Source: GCA-2794515 sp033763335 (GTDB lineage: Bacteria > Chloroflexota > Anaerolineae > Aggregatilineales > Phototrophicaceae). From it: a stretch of 63,847 bases of DNA. Positions 17,934 through 26,213 of the stretch are shown here, piece by piece. The translations under genes were made by a program, and so were the position numbers. Location: contig JANRKU010000023.1 of assembly GCA_033763335.1 (NCBI GenBank), positions 1 to 63,847 of the forward strand. Reading direction: 5' to 3'. Each line of letters begins with the position of its first letter. Position 1 is the stretch's first letter. Below the pieces are notes generated by a model that searched no databases, was not told the origin of the DNA, and saw only the letters and a list, made by a program, of their open reading frames with translations.

Positions 17934-18572
17934 GTGATATTGCCATGTGGCAATTCGCCGAAGATGATGAACTTTCATAATGTGATTCCAATGGTCATCG
18001 AACAAAGTAGCAGAGGTGAACGTGCCTATGATATTTATTCCCTCTTGCTCAAAAATCGGATTGTATTTATGGGGATGGGTGTCAATGACCAAGTAGCCAA
18101 CCTCATTGTGGCACAATTGTTATTTCTTGACCAAGAAGATGCCGAAAAACCGATTCAAATGTATATCAATTCCCCCGGTGGGGTGATTTATTCTGGCTTG
18201 GCGATTTATGATACCATGCAAGCCATTAACCCCCCTGTGAGTACCACCGCGATTGGCATCACTGCCAGTTTTGGTACGGTGTTATTGGCGGCGGGCGCAA
18301 AAGGCAAACGTTACGCATTGCCCAATGCCACCATCCACATGCACCAACCTTTGGGTGGTACACAAGGTCAAGCCTCTGATATTGTCATTCAAGCCAACGA
18401 AATTATTCGCCTCAAGCAATTGCTCAATAATGTGTTCGTCAAACACACAGGCAAGCCATTTGAGGTGATTGAACGTGATACCGACCGTGATGTTTATTAC
18501 AATGCCTACCAAGCGGTAGAATACGGTCTCATTGATGCTGTTTTAGAATTGGATAAAGCAAAAGGAAACTAA
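17934..18572 (+). CDS. clpP: ATP-dependent Clp protease proteolytic subunit
   Basis: Serine peptidase barrel of ClpXP. The nucleophile Ser lies in TASFG, the catalytic His in IHMHQPLGG, and Asp in the ERDTDRDVYY region, so the triad is intact. The family N-terminus (VIPMVIEQSSRGERAYDIYS) follows. The start is uncertain: GTG at 17934, TTG at 17940 (ten bases after AAGGAG, the best spacing) and ATG at 17964 are all in frame. It lies 65 bases after tig and one base before clpX. Confidence 0.96.
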   Translation: MILPCGNSPKMMNFHNVIPMVIEQSSRGERAYDIYSLLLKNRIVFMGMGVNDQVANLIVAQLLFLDQEDAEKPIQMYINSPGGVIYSGLAIYDTMQAINPPVSTTAIGITASFGTVLLAAGAKGKRYALPNATIHMHQPLGGTQGQASDIVIQANEIIRLKQLLNNVFVKHTGKPFEVIERDTDRDVYYNAYQAVEYGLIDAVLELDKAKGN

Positions 18573-18573
18573 C

Positions 18574-19863
18574 GTGGGTCTACAATCCAATGACCATCGC
18601 TGCTCATTTTGTGGGCGCGACCATGAAGATGTCGAGCGCCTCATTGCAGGACCAGATGGTGTGTTCATTTGTAATTATTGTGTGGAACTCTGCTATAACT
18701 TGTTGATGGAAGAGGAACATACCTTTACACAACGCACCGATACATTTCGGGTGAGCAATCTACTCTCTCCCCGTGAGATTATGGCGCACTTAGATGAATA
18801 CGTCGTGGGTCAATTGCACGCCAAACGGGTATTGAGTGTGGCGGTCTATAACCACTATAAACGGATTCAAAACGAAAAAAGTGCCGATGGCATTGAATTG
18901 GATAAAAGCAATATCCTGATGCTTGGTCCGACGGGGAGTGGTAAAACACTCCTCGCCCAAACCCTTGCACGTATTTTGGATGTGCCATTCTGCATTGCGG
19001 ATGCCACCGCACTCACCGAAGCGGGTTATGTGGGCGAAGATGTCGAAAATATCTTGCTACGCCTCATTCAAGCCGCCGATGGTGATATTGCCCGCGCCGA
19101 AAAGGGTATTATCTACATTGATGAAATAGATAAAATTGCCCGTAAGACCAACGATAACCCCTCTATTACCCGTGATGTGTCGGGTGAGGGGGTTCAACAA
19201 GCCTTGTTGAAAATTGTCGAAGGTACATTGGCAAATGTCCCACCACAAGGCGGACGCAAGCACCCTCATCAAGAATTTTTGCAAATTGATACCCGCAACA
19301 TCTTATTTATTTGTGGCGGGACATTTGACGGAATTGATGACCATATCCGCAAGCGGTTAGGATCGGCTACGGCGATGGGTTTTGGCGCGACATCTGAACG
19401 CACCAAAGAAGATTTATCGGCATTGCTCCGCAAAGTTACCCCAGAAGACCTCATGCAATTTGGGGTCATTCCAGAATTGGTCGGGCGCTTGCCTGTATTG
19501 GTCAGCATTGACTCATTAGACCGCGAAGCCCTGATGAAAATTTTGACCCAGCCCAAAAATGCACTGGTCAAGCAATATAAGCACCTGTTATCACTAGATA
19601 ACGTGGACTTGGTATTCCTTGAATCGGCATTAGGCGCGGCGGCAGACCTCACGCTCAAACGGGAAACAGGGGCGCGTGGTTTGCGCTCTATCATCGAAAA
19701 AGTGTTACTCGATGTGATGTTTGAGATTCCGGGGAAAACCGATATTAGGCGTGTGGAAATTGATGCTGATGTCATCAACGGAAAAATTCCACCCCATATC
19801 TATAATGCCAATGGCGACAAGCTCAATTGGTCATCTGATGGCTCATTAACCCCCGCCGCGTAA
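18574..19863 (+). CDS. clpX: ATP-dependent Clp protease ATP-binding subunit ClpX
   Basis: AAA+ unfoldase that feeds ClpP. The N-terminal C4 zinc finger (CSFCGRDH...CNYCVELC) recognises substrates and adaptors. Walker A is GPTGSGKT, Walker B IIYIDEIDKI, and sensor 2 lies in ETGARGLRSIIE. Its 429 residues are normal for ClpX. GTG start, directly after the clpP stop, so the pair is translationally linked. A repeated palindrome follows the stop. Confidence 0.97.
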   Translation: MGLQSNDHRCSFCGRDHEDVERLIAGPDGVFICNYCVELCYNLLMEEEHTFTQRTDTFRVSNLLSPREIMAHLDEYVVGQLHAKRVLSVAVYNHYKRIQNEKSADGIELDKSNILMLGPTGSGKTLLAQTLARILDVPFCIADATALTEAGYVGEDVENILLRLIQAADGDIARAEKGIIYIDEIDKIARKTNDNPSITRDVSGEGVQQALLKIVEGTLANVPPQGGRKHPHQEFLQIDTRNILFICGGTFDGIDDHIRKRLGSATAMGFGATSERTKEDLSALLRKVTPEDLMQFGVIPELVGRLPVLVSIDSLDREALMKILTQPKNALVKQYKHLLSLDNVDLVFLESALGAAADLTLKRETGARGLRSIIEKVLLDVMFEIPGKTDIRRVEIDADVINGKIPPHIYNANGDKLNWSSDGSLTPAA

Positions 19864-19889
19864 TTTTTGTGCAAAAATTCCCATAATGA

Positions 19890-19917
19890 GTAAGGGCGCA
19901 ACAGGTTGCGCCCTTAC
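19890..19917. repeat. repeated palindrome TAAGGGCGCA (copy 2)
   Basis: Perfect 12-bp stem GTAAGGGCGCAA with loop CAGG, between the convergent clpX and hydrolase-cyclotransferase genes. The inner ten bases equal those of the palindrome at 1523-1548. It lacks a T-run but may still stop transcription. Confidence 0.7.
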
Positions 19918-19931
19918 AGTTTCACCATATA

Positions 19932-21818
19932 TTACCACTCCACGATAAACATCGTATCCCACAATTTTCCGGTCATATACCATGTATCGGTGAGCGGGTC
20001 ATAGGCGCTCCCATTGAGTACCGCGTCACTATTGCTAAAATTGCTCCCAAAATAATTAATTAGGGCTGACCCATCCAAAACGGTTTTAATATCGCCTGTG
20101 GTTTTATCAATCATCACCAAATATTGGGTTTGCCAAACATTTGCCATGATGAAATCTTCACCTACTGGACATTCTAATTCATTAAGGTTGTCTACCTCTT
20201 CACGATTTAAGAACACTGAAATTTGACTGATTGCCTCAAAGGTTTGTGGGTCGCGTTTGGTGATAATATTTGAGCCATCGCTCATATAGATATATTCGCC
20301 ATCATAGCATAGTCCCCATCCCTCACCCTCATAAGCATAGGTGTCAATTTGCTCAAAGGTGTCTTTATCATAGACAAAGGCGATGTTACTGCGCCATGTG
20401 ATTTGGATGAGCCGATTATCCACCAGCGCCAACCCCTCTGCAAAATAATCTGATGATAAATTCACCTGCATCAGAACTTCGCCTGTTTGGGGGTTTACTT
20501 TGCGTAGCGATGAACCCCCATTTAAGCCCGTACTCTCATAAAATACCCCATCGGCATAGACCAATCCTTGTGTATAGGCATCAGGGGCGTGTGGGGCAGT
20601 AGAAACGATAGATAATGATGCTACAGTGGGTTCTGATTGTGGCATCAAAATTGTTACACCTTGAAAATCATCTTCTAAGCGGGCAGATTGGGCATCGGTA
20701 TCGCCTTTGAGTTCATCTAACAAAAAGGTGGTGACAAAGTGATTGGTAAGGTCATGCACACGTCCCATATCCCACACATCATCAGAGCAACTATCGAAAA
20801 ATCCGAATTGAATCGCTTGGTCATTGCATGTATCCACAAAAATATAGTGGTCAGCGTTGGCAAATTCGACATAAGTGGTCGTCTCGGATGGGAGCATCGC
20901 ATAAAATTGCGAAGCATCGCGTTGTGGTGGGGTGACACTATCGGCACTGCCCACGATAATCAGGGTGGGGGGATAGGGCGTTGAGGGGTCTATGCTGATA
21001 ATGGGGGCATTCCATGGGGCGAGTGCCACCACTGCCTTAATACGCGGGTCTGTGAGCTTATCCCATGCACCTATAGGCGGGTTAGCATACCCCCATAATT
21101 CTGCGATTTGTGCCTCATAATCACCAATAAAACAAGCAGTACGGAGTAAATCTTCATTTCTGGTTAGGTCTGAGCAGATACTTGCCAATTTGCCAAAATT
21201 GAGCTGTGCGCCACCCGCTACGAGTGCTGTATAGCCACCAAAAGAATGACCCATGACGGCAAGATTATTCATATCCAGCAAGCCTGAAAAATCACTATCG
21301 GCATTGAGGGAATCTGCGAAATCAATTTGACGGATAATATCTTGTGGGCGATAAGCAAAATTCGCAGGAATATTTTGGACGAAGGTCTCTTGATTGAGCG
21401 CATCCACAACCGTATTGGTGGGGTGGTCAGCCGATATGACGATGAAGCCATAACTAGCGAGATGCTCGGTTAAAAAGGTGCTTTGAAAGCGATAGCCACT
21501 GCTCCCATGCGAAAAAATCACAACGGGGTAGGGCGCACCATCGGCAAGTGGAAGCGCATCCCGCAAGGCACGCCCAGCATAGCGTAATATTCCCAGACGA
21601 TAATCGGTCTCTTGTGGCAAATTATCGGGGTTTTGGGCGGGATACCACATGGTGACGGTCAATGGTCGGGTTTCATCTTCTATCGTAAAATCGCGTGTGC
21701 CAACGGCATATTCCCCGCGCACGGCGTATGGTGGGGCATCTGGGCGTTGTGCCAATACAGAGATACTTAGGGATAACAATACAATCACAATAACACTAAA
21801 ACGGGTTACAAAACGCAT
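19932..21818 (-). CDS. secreted fusion: alpha/beta hydrolase (PAF-acetylhydrolase-like) plus glutaminyl-peptide cyclotransferase
   Basis: A signal peptide (residues 1-23) precedes two enzyme modules. Residues about 30-375 are an alpha/beta hydrolase like PAF acetylhydrolase or dienelactone hydrolase, with oxyanion region IFSHGSSG, nucleophile S192 in GHSFGG, and probable D293 and H324. Residues about 400-628 are a beta-propeller glutaminyl cyclotransferase of the plant/bacterial type, with TQGLVYADGVFYESTGL, EGWGLCYDG, NELE and LNGSAYDP. The latter cyclises N-terminal Gln to pyroglutamate. Both modules look complete. The gene lies ten bases after the MBL-fold gene and is probably cotranscribed with it. 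Confidence 0.88.
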   Translation of the reverse strand: MRFVTRFSVIVIVLLSLSISVLAQRPDAPPYAVRGEYAVGTRDFTIEDETRPLTVTMWYPAQNPDNLPQETDYRLGILRYAGRALRDALPLADGAPYPVVIFSHGSSGYRFQSTFLTEHLASYGFIVISADHPTNTVVDALNQETFVQNIPANFAYRPQDIIRQIDFADSLNADSDFSGLLDMNNLAVMGHSFGGYTALVAGGAQLNFGKLASICSDLTRNEDLLRTACFIGDYEAQIAELWGYANPPIGAWDKLTDPRIKAVVALAPWNAPIISIDPSTPYPPTLIIVGSADSVTPPQRDASQFYAMLPSETTTYVEFANADHYIFVDTCNDQAIQFGFFDSCSDDVWDMGRVHDLTNHFVTTFLLDELKGDTDAQSARLEDDFQGVTILMPQSEPTVASLSIVSTAPHAPDAYTQGLVYADGVFYESTGLNGGSSLRKVNPQTGEVLMQVNLSSDYFAEGLALVDNRLIQITWRSNIAFVYDKDTFEQIDTYAYEGEGWGLCYDGEYIYMSDGSNIITKRDPQTFEAISQISVFLNREEVDNLNELECPVGEDFIMANVWQTQYLVMIDKTTGDIKTVLDGSALINYFGSNFSNSDAVLNGSAYDPLTDTWYMTGKLWDTMFIVEW

Positions 21819-21827
21819 TTTTTTCTC

Positions 21828-22451
21828 CTAACGGGCTTGTTCGGGAATAATCACGATGGCAGAATCGCCAACGAGTCGCTTAAAGCGTTGGGCATCCATG
21901 AGGGTTGCGCCATCGGCAGGATAACCCCAATTAGAGGGAAATACCCAACGGGGGCGCATGGCATGGACGACCTCTGCCGCTTCTTCTACGGTGAGTGTGC
22001 CATTTCCATCTATGGGCAAAATGGCGATGTCGGGCTGAATCCGACTCATTTCTGGGATTTTTTGGGTATCGCCTGCATAATAAATATCATAAAAATTGAG
22101 CGAGATGATAAAGCCTAATCCGCCCGCCTCTTGGGGATGTTGGGGACTATTTGGAGAATAAGCGGGGACGGCTTTGATGCTGGCTTTGCCGATGCTCATG
22201 CTATTCCATTGACGTAAGAGGAGTGCCTCTGGCAATTGGTCTATGATGGACGGATTGCCGATGATTTTGGTCTCTTCTCCGCGCAATTTTTCGATATCTG
22301 GGACAGAAAAATGTTGGTGATGCTCATGCCCAATGAGGATGACATCGGGATGAAAAACCTTGCGCGTGATGCGCCACGGATTGATATAGATGAGTGGGTC
22401 ACTTTGAATGACGAAACTACCATGCCCTAGCCATTGAATATTTTCAATCAT
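21828..22451 (-). CDS. MBL-fold (UlaG/UPF0173-like) protein with altered metal ligands
   Basis: A 207-residue metallo-beta-lactamase-fold protein resembling the small UlaG/UPF0173 hydrolases, beginning MIENIQWLGHGSF. The ligand motif, normally HxHxDH, reads H42-E-H44-H-Q46-H47, with Gln replacing Asp. D128 in YYAGDT is kept. The late His of the usual HYG motif is N174 in FPSNWG. The metal site is therefore unusual, and activity may be changed or lost. It is upstream of the hydrolase-cyclotransferase gene in the same direction. Confidence 0.78.
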   Translation of the reverse strand: MIENIQWLGHGSFVIQSDPLIYINPWRITRKVFHPDVILIGHEHHQHFSVPDIEKLRGEETKIIGNPSIIDQLPEALLLRQWNSMSIGKASIKAVPAYSPNSPQHPQEAGGLGFIISLNFYDIYYAGDTQKIPEMSRIQPDIAILPIDGNGTLTVEEAAEVVHAMRPRWVFPSNWGYPADGATLMDAQRFKRLVGDSAIVIIPEQAR

Positions 22452-22729
22452 AATTTTTGCTGATTTGGTTGTCTTGGATACATGCGCCTAATGTAACGTA
22501 GATTGGCTGAGACGACAATAGACAGGTTGTAATAGGGCTGGTTTTGGTGTCTGCCGATAACCCAACGGCTTGGCTACGGCATCCATAAAATAGCTATAGG
22601 GCAGATATACTAGATGATGTAACGGTATATGAGGCAAATTCCAGCAGATGATGAATAACAGGTGTGGTTTTGGCATAAGTTCGCTATAATTAAAGTATTC
22701 AAGCTGTCATCTTGCTAGGAGAAATAACG

Positions 22730-23644
22730 ATGGCAAAATCAACCAAACTTTTGATGCTATTGGGCGTACTTGCCCTTATCATGACCGGCTGTCTGCGTGA
22801 GACCAATGATGTGGATGATAGCGTGGCGATTTTTCCGTCACCATCGGCAACGCTGTCTCAATCTGTGCCATCGTCTGAAGATATTGTTTCTAACCCTGTG
22901 GTGGCACAATCGGTAGCGGGCAATCAAGATGCCCAAAATAACGATATTTCGGCAATTAATGGGGTTTCTGCGCCACAAGATACATCACAACAAGCTGTGT
23001 CTGTATCCACAATTGCGGTGGCAGAAGTTGTGCCACAACAAGGACAATTGGATGGTGGGGCAACACCAACATTAGACCCGCTTTATGCCCGTGCGACCCA
23101 AATCATCTTAGAACCGACTTATACCGCCGTGGCGCAAACACTCACTGCACAAGCCTTTGTGCAACCACTGCCGACCTTTACGCCGAGTGTTCAACAACCA
23201 CAACAAACGATTCCCACTTTTACACCACCGCCGACTGCCTTCGTTTCTGGGACAGATTGTGTCCATGAAGTGGTTCAGGGTGAAAATTTATTCCGCCTGT
23301 CGCTGAAATATGGCGTGAATGTGACCGATATTGCGCGTGTTAGTGGCATCACCAATATCAATCTCATCCTCGTAGGTCAAAAATTGACCATCCCCGGATG
23401 TGGGACAACTGGTGTAAGACCGAATCCGACATCATTCCCAACGACAGCGCCAAATATCTCACAACCCAATTCTCTGACCACACCTGCGGCAAGTGCGGGT
23501 GGTGTTACCCATATTGTCCAACAAGGCGAGACATTATTTGAAATTTCACTCCAATACGGTATTCCTGTGAATAGCATTGCGGCGCGGAATGGCATTAGCA
23601 ACATCAACCTGATTTATATCAACCAAGAGTTAATCATTCCATGA
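22730..23644 (+). CDS. lipoprotein with two LysM domains
   Basis: A signal peptide ending LIMTGC suggests lipidation at that Cys, although Met at -3 is not ideal. A long Ser/Gln/Thr/Pro-rich linker follows, then two LysM domains of about 45 residues (VVQGENLFRLSLKYGV and IVQQGETLFEISLQYGI) that bind peptidoglycan. There is no catalytic domain. The open frame extends six codons upstream, but the ATG at 22730 has AGGAG nine bases before it. A TATAAT at 22685 may be the -10. It overlaps the Nudix gene by four bases (ATGA). Confidence 0.85.
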   Translation: MAKSTKLLMLLGVLALIMTGCLRETNDVDDSVAIFPSPSATLSQSVPSSEDIVSNPVVAQSVAGNQDAQNNDISAINGVSAPQDTSQQAVSVSTIAVAEVVPQQGQLDGGATPTLDPLYARATQIILEPTYTAVAQTLTAQAFVQPLPTFTPSVQQPQQTIPTFTPPPTAFVSGTDCVHEVVQGENLFRLSLKYGVNVTDIARVSGITNINLILVGQKLTIPGCGTTGVRPNPTSFPTTAPNISQPNSLTTPAASAGGVTHIVQQGETLFEISLQYGIPVNSIAARNGISNINLIYINQELIIP

Positions 23645-24189
23645 GCCATTCTAAACCCCTCGCAGAACGTGTGACAGACCGCCAGCCCATTTATAGTGGG
23701 CGGGTGGTCAAATTAGATTTGCTGAGTGTGGAATTGCCCAATGGTGAAATCAGCCAACGGGAAATTATCACTCATCCGGGGGCAGTCGCAATTGTGGCGC
23801 TGGATGAGCAAAAACAAGTCTTGCTGGTGCGCCAATTTCGGTTAGCCGCCAATAAAATTATGCTCGAAATTCCAGCAGGGACGCTTGAACCGAATGAACC
23901 CCCGTTGGTGTGTGCAGAACGCGAATTACAAGAGGAAACGGGTTATAAACCGCAAAATTTAGAGCCATTAGGGGGAATTTTTGTGGCACCCGGTTATACC
24001 ACCGAATATATTCATCTTTTTCTCGCCACCGATTTAATCGAATCGCGCTTGCAGATGGATGGGGATGAATTTATTGAACTGGAAAAAATGAGCATGGCAG
24101 AAGCCCTACGGCGGATTGATATTGGCGAAATTGATGATGCCAAATCCATTACCGCGTTATTGCGGGTGGCTCGTCGGCTTGGTGTGTAG
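23641..24189 (+). CDS. Nudix hydrolase, probably ADP-ribose pyrophosphatase
   Basis: Cleaves nucleoside diphosphate derivatives. The Nudix box is complete (GTLEPNEPPLVCAERELQEETGY), with the core RELQEETG. The upstream pattern VAIVALDEQKQVLLVRQFR and the length of 182 residues match the ADP-sugar pyrophosphatase branch (NudF/YjhB-like). The start ATG overlaps the stop of the LysM lipoprotein gene. The exact substrate cannot be read from sequence. Confidence 0.88.
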   Translation: MSHSKPLAERVTDRQPIYSGRVVKLDLLSVELPNGEISQREIITHPGAVAIVALDEQKQVLLVRQFRLAANKIMLEIPAGTLEPNEPPLVCAERELQEETGYKPQNLEPLGGIFVAPGYTTEYIHLFLATDLIESRLQMDGDEFIELEKMSMAEALRRIDIGEIDDAKSITALLRVARRLGV

Positions 24190-24197
24190 TAACACCC

Positions 24198-24226
24198 TTG
24201 AGAATGTGGTGAGGGGTTGTTATAAT
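24198..24226 (+). promoter_or_regulatory. promoter of rplS
   Basis: TTGAGA (24198-24203), a 17-base spacer and TATAAT (24221-24226) with an upstream TG, giving an extended -10. Transcription would start near 24233, about 70 bases before rplS. Confidence 0.88.
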
Positions 24227-24254
24227 GAATGTTCGCTAAATTAAGAGATAACTC

Positions 24255-24281
24255 ATACGCCACTTGAGGGCGTATTTTTTT
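24255..24281 (+). promoter_or_regulatory. attenuator-like hairpin in the rplS leader
   Basis: A 7-bp stem ATACGCC/GGCGTAT with a 7-base loop is followed by seven T residues. It lies between the rplS promoter and its start codon, where it would stop transcription unless relieved. It could be an L19 autoregulatory leader. Confidence 0.65.
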
Positions 24282-24301
24282 GATTGAAGGGATAAATCAT
24301 C

Positions 24302-24649
24302 GTGAACGAGTTATTGCAATCACTCGCTATGGAAAATCGTGGTCATCCACAAGTTGCCACTGGCGATACAGTCAAAGTCCATGTCCGCATTATTGAAGGC
24401 GGAAAAGAACGTGTTCAAATTTTTCAAGGCTTGGTCATTCGTCAACGCAAAGGTACCGGCAATGATGCCAATTTTACCGTGCGCCGTATTGCCAGCCATG
24501 GGGTAGGGGTAGAACGTACCTTCTTGCTCCATAGCCCTCGTGTAGAAAAAATTGAAATTTTGCGCCGTGCAAAAGTACGCCGCGCCCAACTGTACTATCT
24601 GCGCGATTTGCGTGGTAAAGCCGCCCGCTTGAAGGAACGCAGAGACTAA
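24302..24649 (+). CDS. rplS: 50S ribosomal protein L19
   Basis: Large-subunit protein at the 30S-50S interface. The 115 residues match the family throughout: GDTVKVHVRIIEGGKERVQ, FQGLVIRQRKG, TVRRIASHGVGVERTF, and the C-terminal KVRRAQLYYLRDLRGKAARL. GTG start with AAGGG upstream. It has its own strong promoter and a leader hairpin, and is not in the usual rpsP-rimM-trmD context. The stop is directly followed by the amidotransferase gene. Confidence 0.97.
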   Translation: MNELLQSLAMENRGHPQVATGDTVKVHVRIIEGGKERVQIFQGLVIRQRKGTGNDANFTVRRIASHGVGVERTFLLHSPRVEKIEILRRAKVRRAQLYYLRDLRGKAARLKERRD

Positions 24650-25390
24650 TTGCCCATGCAACCACTGATTGGCATTACTGGGTCAATTATTGAGCGCAAT
24701 AATAACCGATACATTTCCGCATACGAGCCAAACGCCAAAGCAATTGTAGAGGCGGGTGGCTTGCCTGTGGTCATTCCGTGCGATTTAGACCCACACATCC
24801 TCCGTGCGATTTATGAACGGGTGGATGGTGTGTTATTGCCCGGCGGTGGCGATGTCGCCCCAGAATTTTATGGGGCGGAGCAACATGAAAAAACGGCGCT
24901 TATCATTCGTGAGCGTGATACAACCGAAATTCAAATTGCCCAATGGGCGGTCGCAGATGACTTGCCCATTTTTGGCATTTGTCGGGGACATCAGGTGTTT
25001 AATGTGGCATTTGGGGGGAAATTGCTCCAAGATATTCCCTCAGAAACACAAACCACCTATGCTCATGATATTGAGATGGGGATGCCACGTAGCACCTTGT
25101 TGCACGATATTAAAATTGCGCCGAATAGCAAATTGGCACAAATCCTCAAAACCGACCACATCACGGTCAATAGCCTTCATCATCAGGCGGTAATGAATGC
25201 CGCGCCGAATGTACAGGTTACTGCCCATGCACCAGATGGCATTATCGAAGCCTCAGAGATGCCCGATAAGCGGTTTGCACTCACAGTCCAATGGCATCCA
25301 GAAGATTTGCAGAATATGGCGCAAATGCGCGATTTATTCAAGGCATTTGTGGATGCGGCTCGTGAAAAATATCTAGCGAATGGGCGATGA
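24650..25390 (+). CDS. class I glutamine amidotransferase-like protein (gamma-glutamyl-GABA hydrolase family)
   Basis: Peptidase C26 family member of about 246 residues, related to PuuD. The nucleophile Cys is in GICRGHQ, and the His-Glu pair in VQWHPED. The N-terminal pattern (PLIGITGS...NNRYISAYEPNAKAI) and LLPGGGDVAPEFYG are typical. PuuD hydrolyses gamma-glutamyl-GABA in putrescine breakdown, but no puu genes are near. The position next to glutamate racemase might hint at glutamate or gamma-glutamyl metabolism. Start is the TTG at 24650, touching the rplS stop, or the ATG at 24656. Confidence 0.87.
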   Translation: MPMQPLIGITGSIIERNNNRYISAYEPNAKAIVEAGGLPVVIPCDLDPHILRAIYERVDGVLLPGGGDVAPEFYGAEQHEKTALIIRERDTTEIQIAQWAVADDLPIFGICRGHQVFNVAFGGKLLQDIPSETQTTYAHDIEMGMPRSTLLHDIKIAPNSKLAQILKTDHITVNSLHHQAVMNAAPNVQVTAHAPDGIIEASEMPDKRFALTVQWHPEDLQNMAQMRDLFKAFVDAAREKYLANGR

Positions 25391-26181
25391 ACGGTAAAAT
25401 AGGCGTATTTGATTCAGGAGTTGGGGGGCTATCGGTATTGCGAGAAATTCACCGATTGCTCCCCAACATTCCCACCGTGTATTTCGCAGACCAAAAGCAT
25501 GTCCCCTATGGTCCACGACCACATGCCCAAATTTATGGGTTTGTACACCAAGTCGTTGAATTTTTAATTGAACAAGGTGCCGAAGTGATTGTGCTGGCGT
25601 GTCATGCGGGTAGCGCGGCGGCTTTATATCCCTTGCGTGAAGCGTATCCGCATATCCCCTTTGTTGGAATTGAACCCGCCGTTAAACCTGCGTCTATTGC
25701 CACAAAAAGCGGTGTCATTGGCGTTTTGACCACACAAGCCACTGCTGATGGTGAATTATACCGTAAAGTCTTAACGCAGTTTGCTCAAGGTGTGCGGGTG
25801 ATTACCCAAGTTGCACCCCGTCTGGTTGAATTGGTTGAGGCAGGCACATTCGGCACGGATGATGGCAAACGTATTGTTGCCGATTATCTCAATCCATTGA
25901 TGGCAGAAGGCGCAGACCAATTGGTATTGGCTTGCACCCATTTCCCATTTTTGACAGATGATATATTATCGGTGACTCAAAATACGATGGCGTTGATAGA
26001 CCCCGGACTCGCCGTTGCCAAGCAAGTGCAACGGGTATTACCCGCCCAATTCGTGCCAAGTGATGCCCCACACACCTATTTTACAAGTGGCGATGCGCTT
26101 GCATTTGCCAATGCACTAAAAACCCTCATTGGCGTAAATGCACCCACACAAACCCCAGATATTTTTGCATCGGCAGAATAA
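25387..26181 (+). CDS. murI: glutamate racemase
   Basis: Makes D-glutamate for peptidoglycan. The 264 residues follow the family: FDSGVGGLSVLREI (D9, S10), VPYGPR, first catalytic Cys C72 and second C183 in ACTHFPFL. The normally invariant CNT triplet after the first Cys reads C72-H73-A74, so the Asn that holds the substrate carboxylate is replaced. The two-Cys mechanism is preserved, but specificity could be shifted. It overlaps the preceding gene by four bases and ends at a terminator. Confidence 0.88.
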   Translation: MNGKIGVFDSGVGGLSVLREIHRLLPNIPTVYFADQKHVPYGPRPHAQIYGFVHQVVEFLIEQGAEVIVLACHAGSAAALYPLREAYPHIPFVGIEPAVKPASIATKSGVIGVLTTQATADGELYRKVLTQFAQGVRVITQVAPRLVELVEAGTFGTDDGKRIVADYLNPLMAEGADQLVLACTHFPFLTDDILSVTQNTMALIDPGLAVAKQVQRVLPAQFVPSDAPHTYFTSGDALAFANALKTLIGVNAPTQTPDIFASAE

Positions 26182-26185
26182 TTTG

Positions 26186-26212
26186 GGGGCATGATTGCTC
26201 ATACCCCTTTTT
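26186..26212 (+). terminator. terminator after murI
   Basis: GGGGCATGA-TTGC-TCATACCCC (one mismatch) followed by TTTTT, between the convergent murI and histidine kinase genes. Confidence 0.75.
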
Positions 26213-26213
26213 A

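Noticed and set aside
22488..22676. 62-codon minus-strand reading frame in the gap before the LysM lipoprotein gene
   Set aside because: No ribosome binding site, no recognisable domain, and it covers the probable promoter of the lipoprotein gene. The gap is only about 280 bases and otherwise holds nothing clear.
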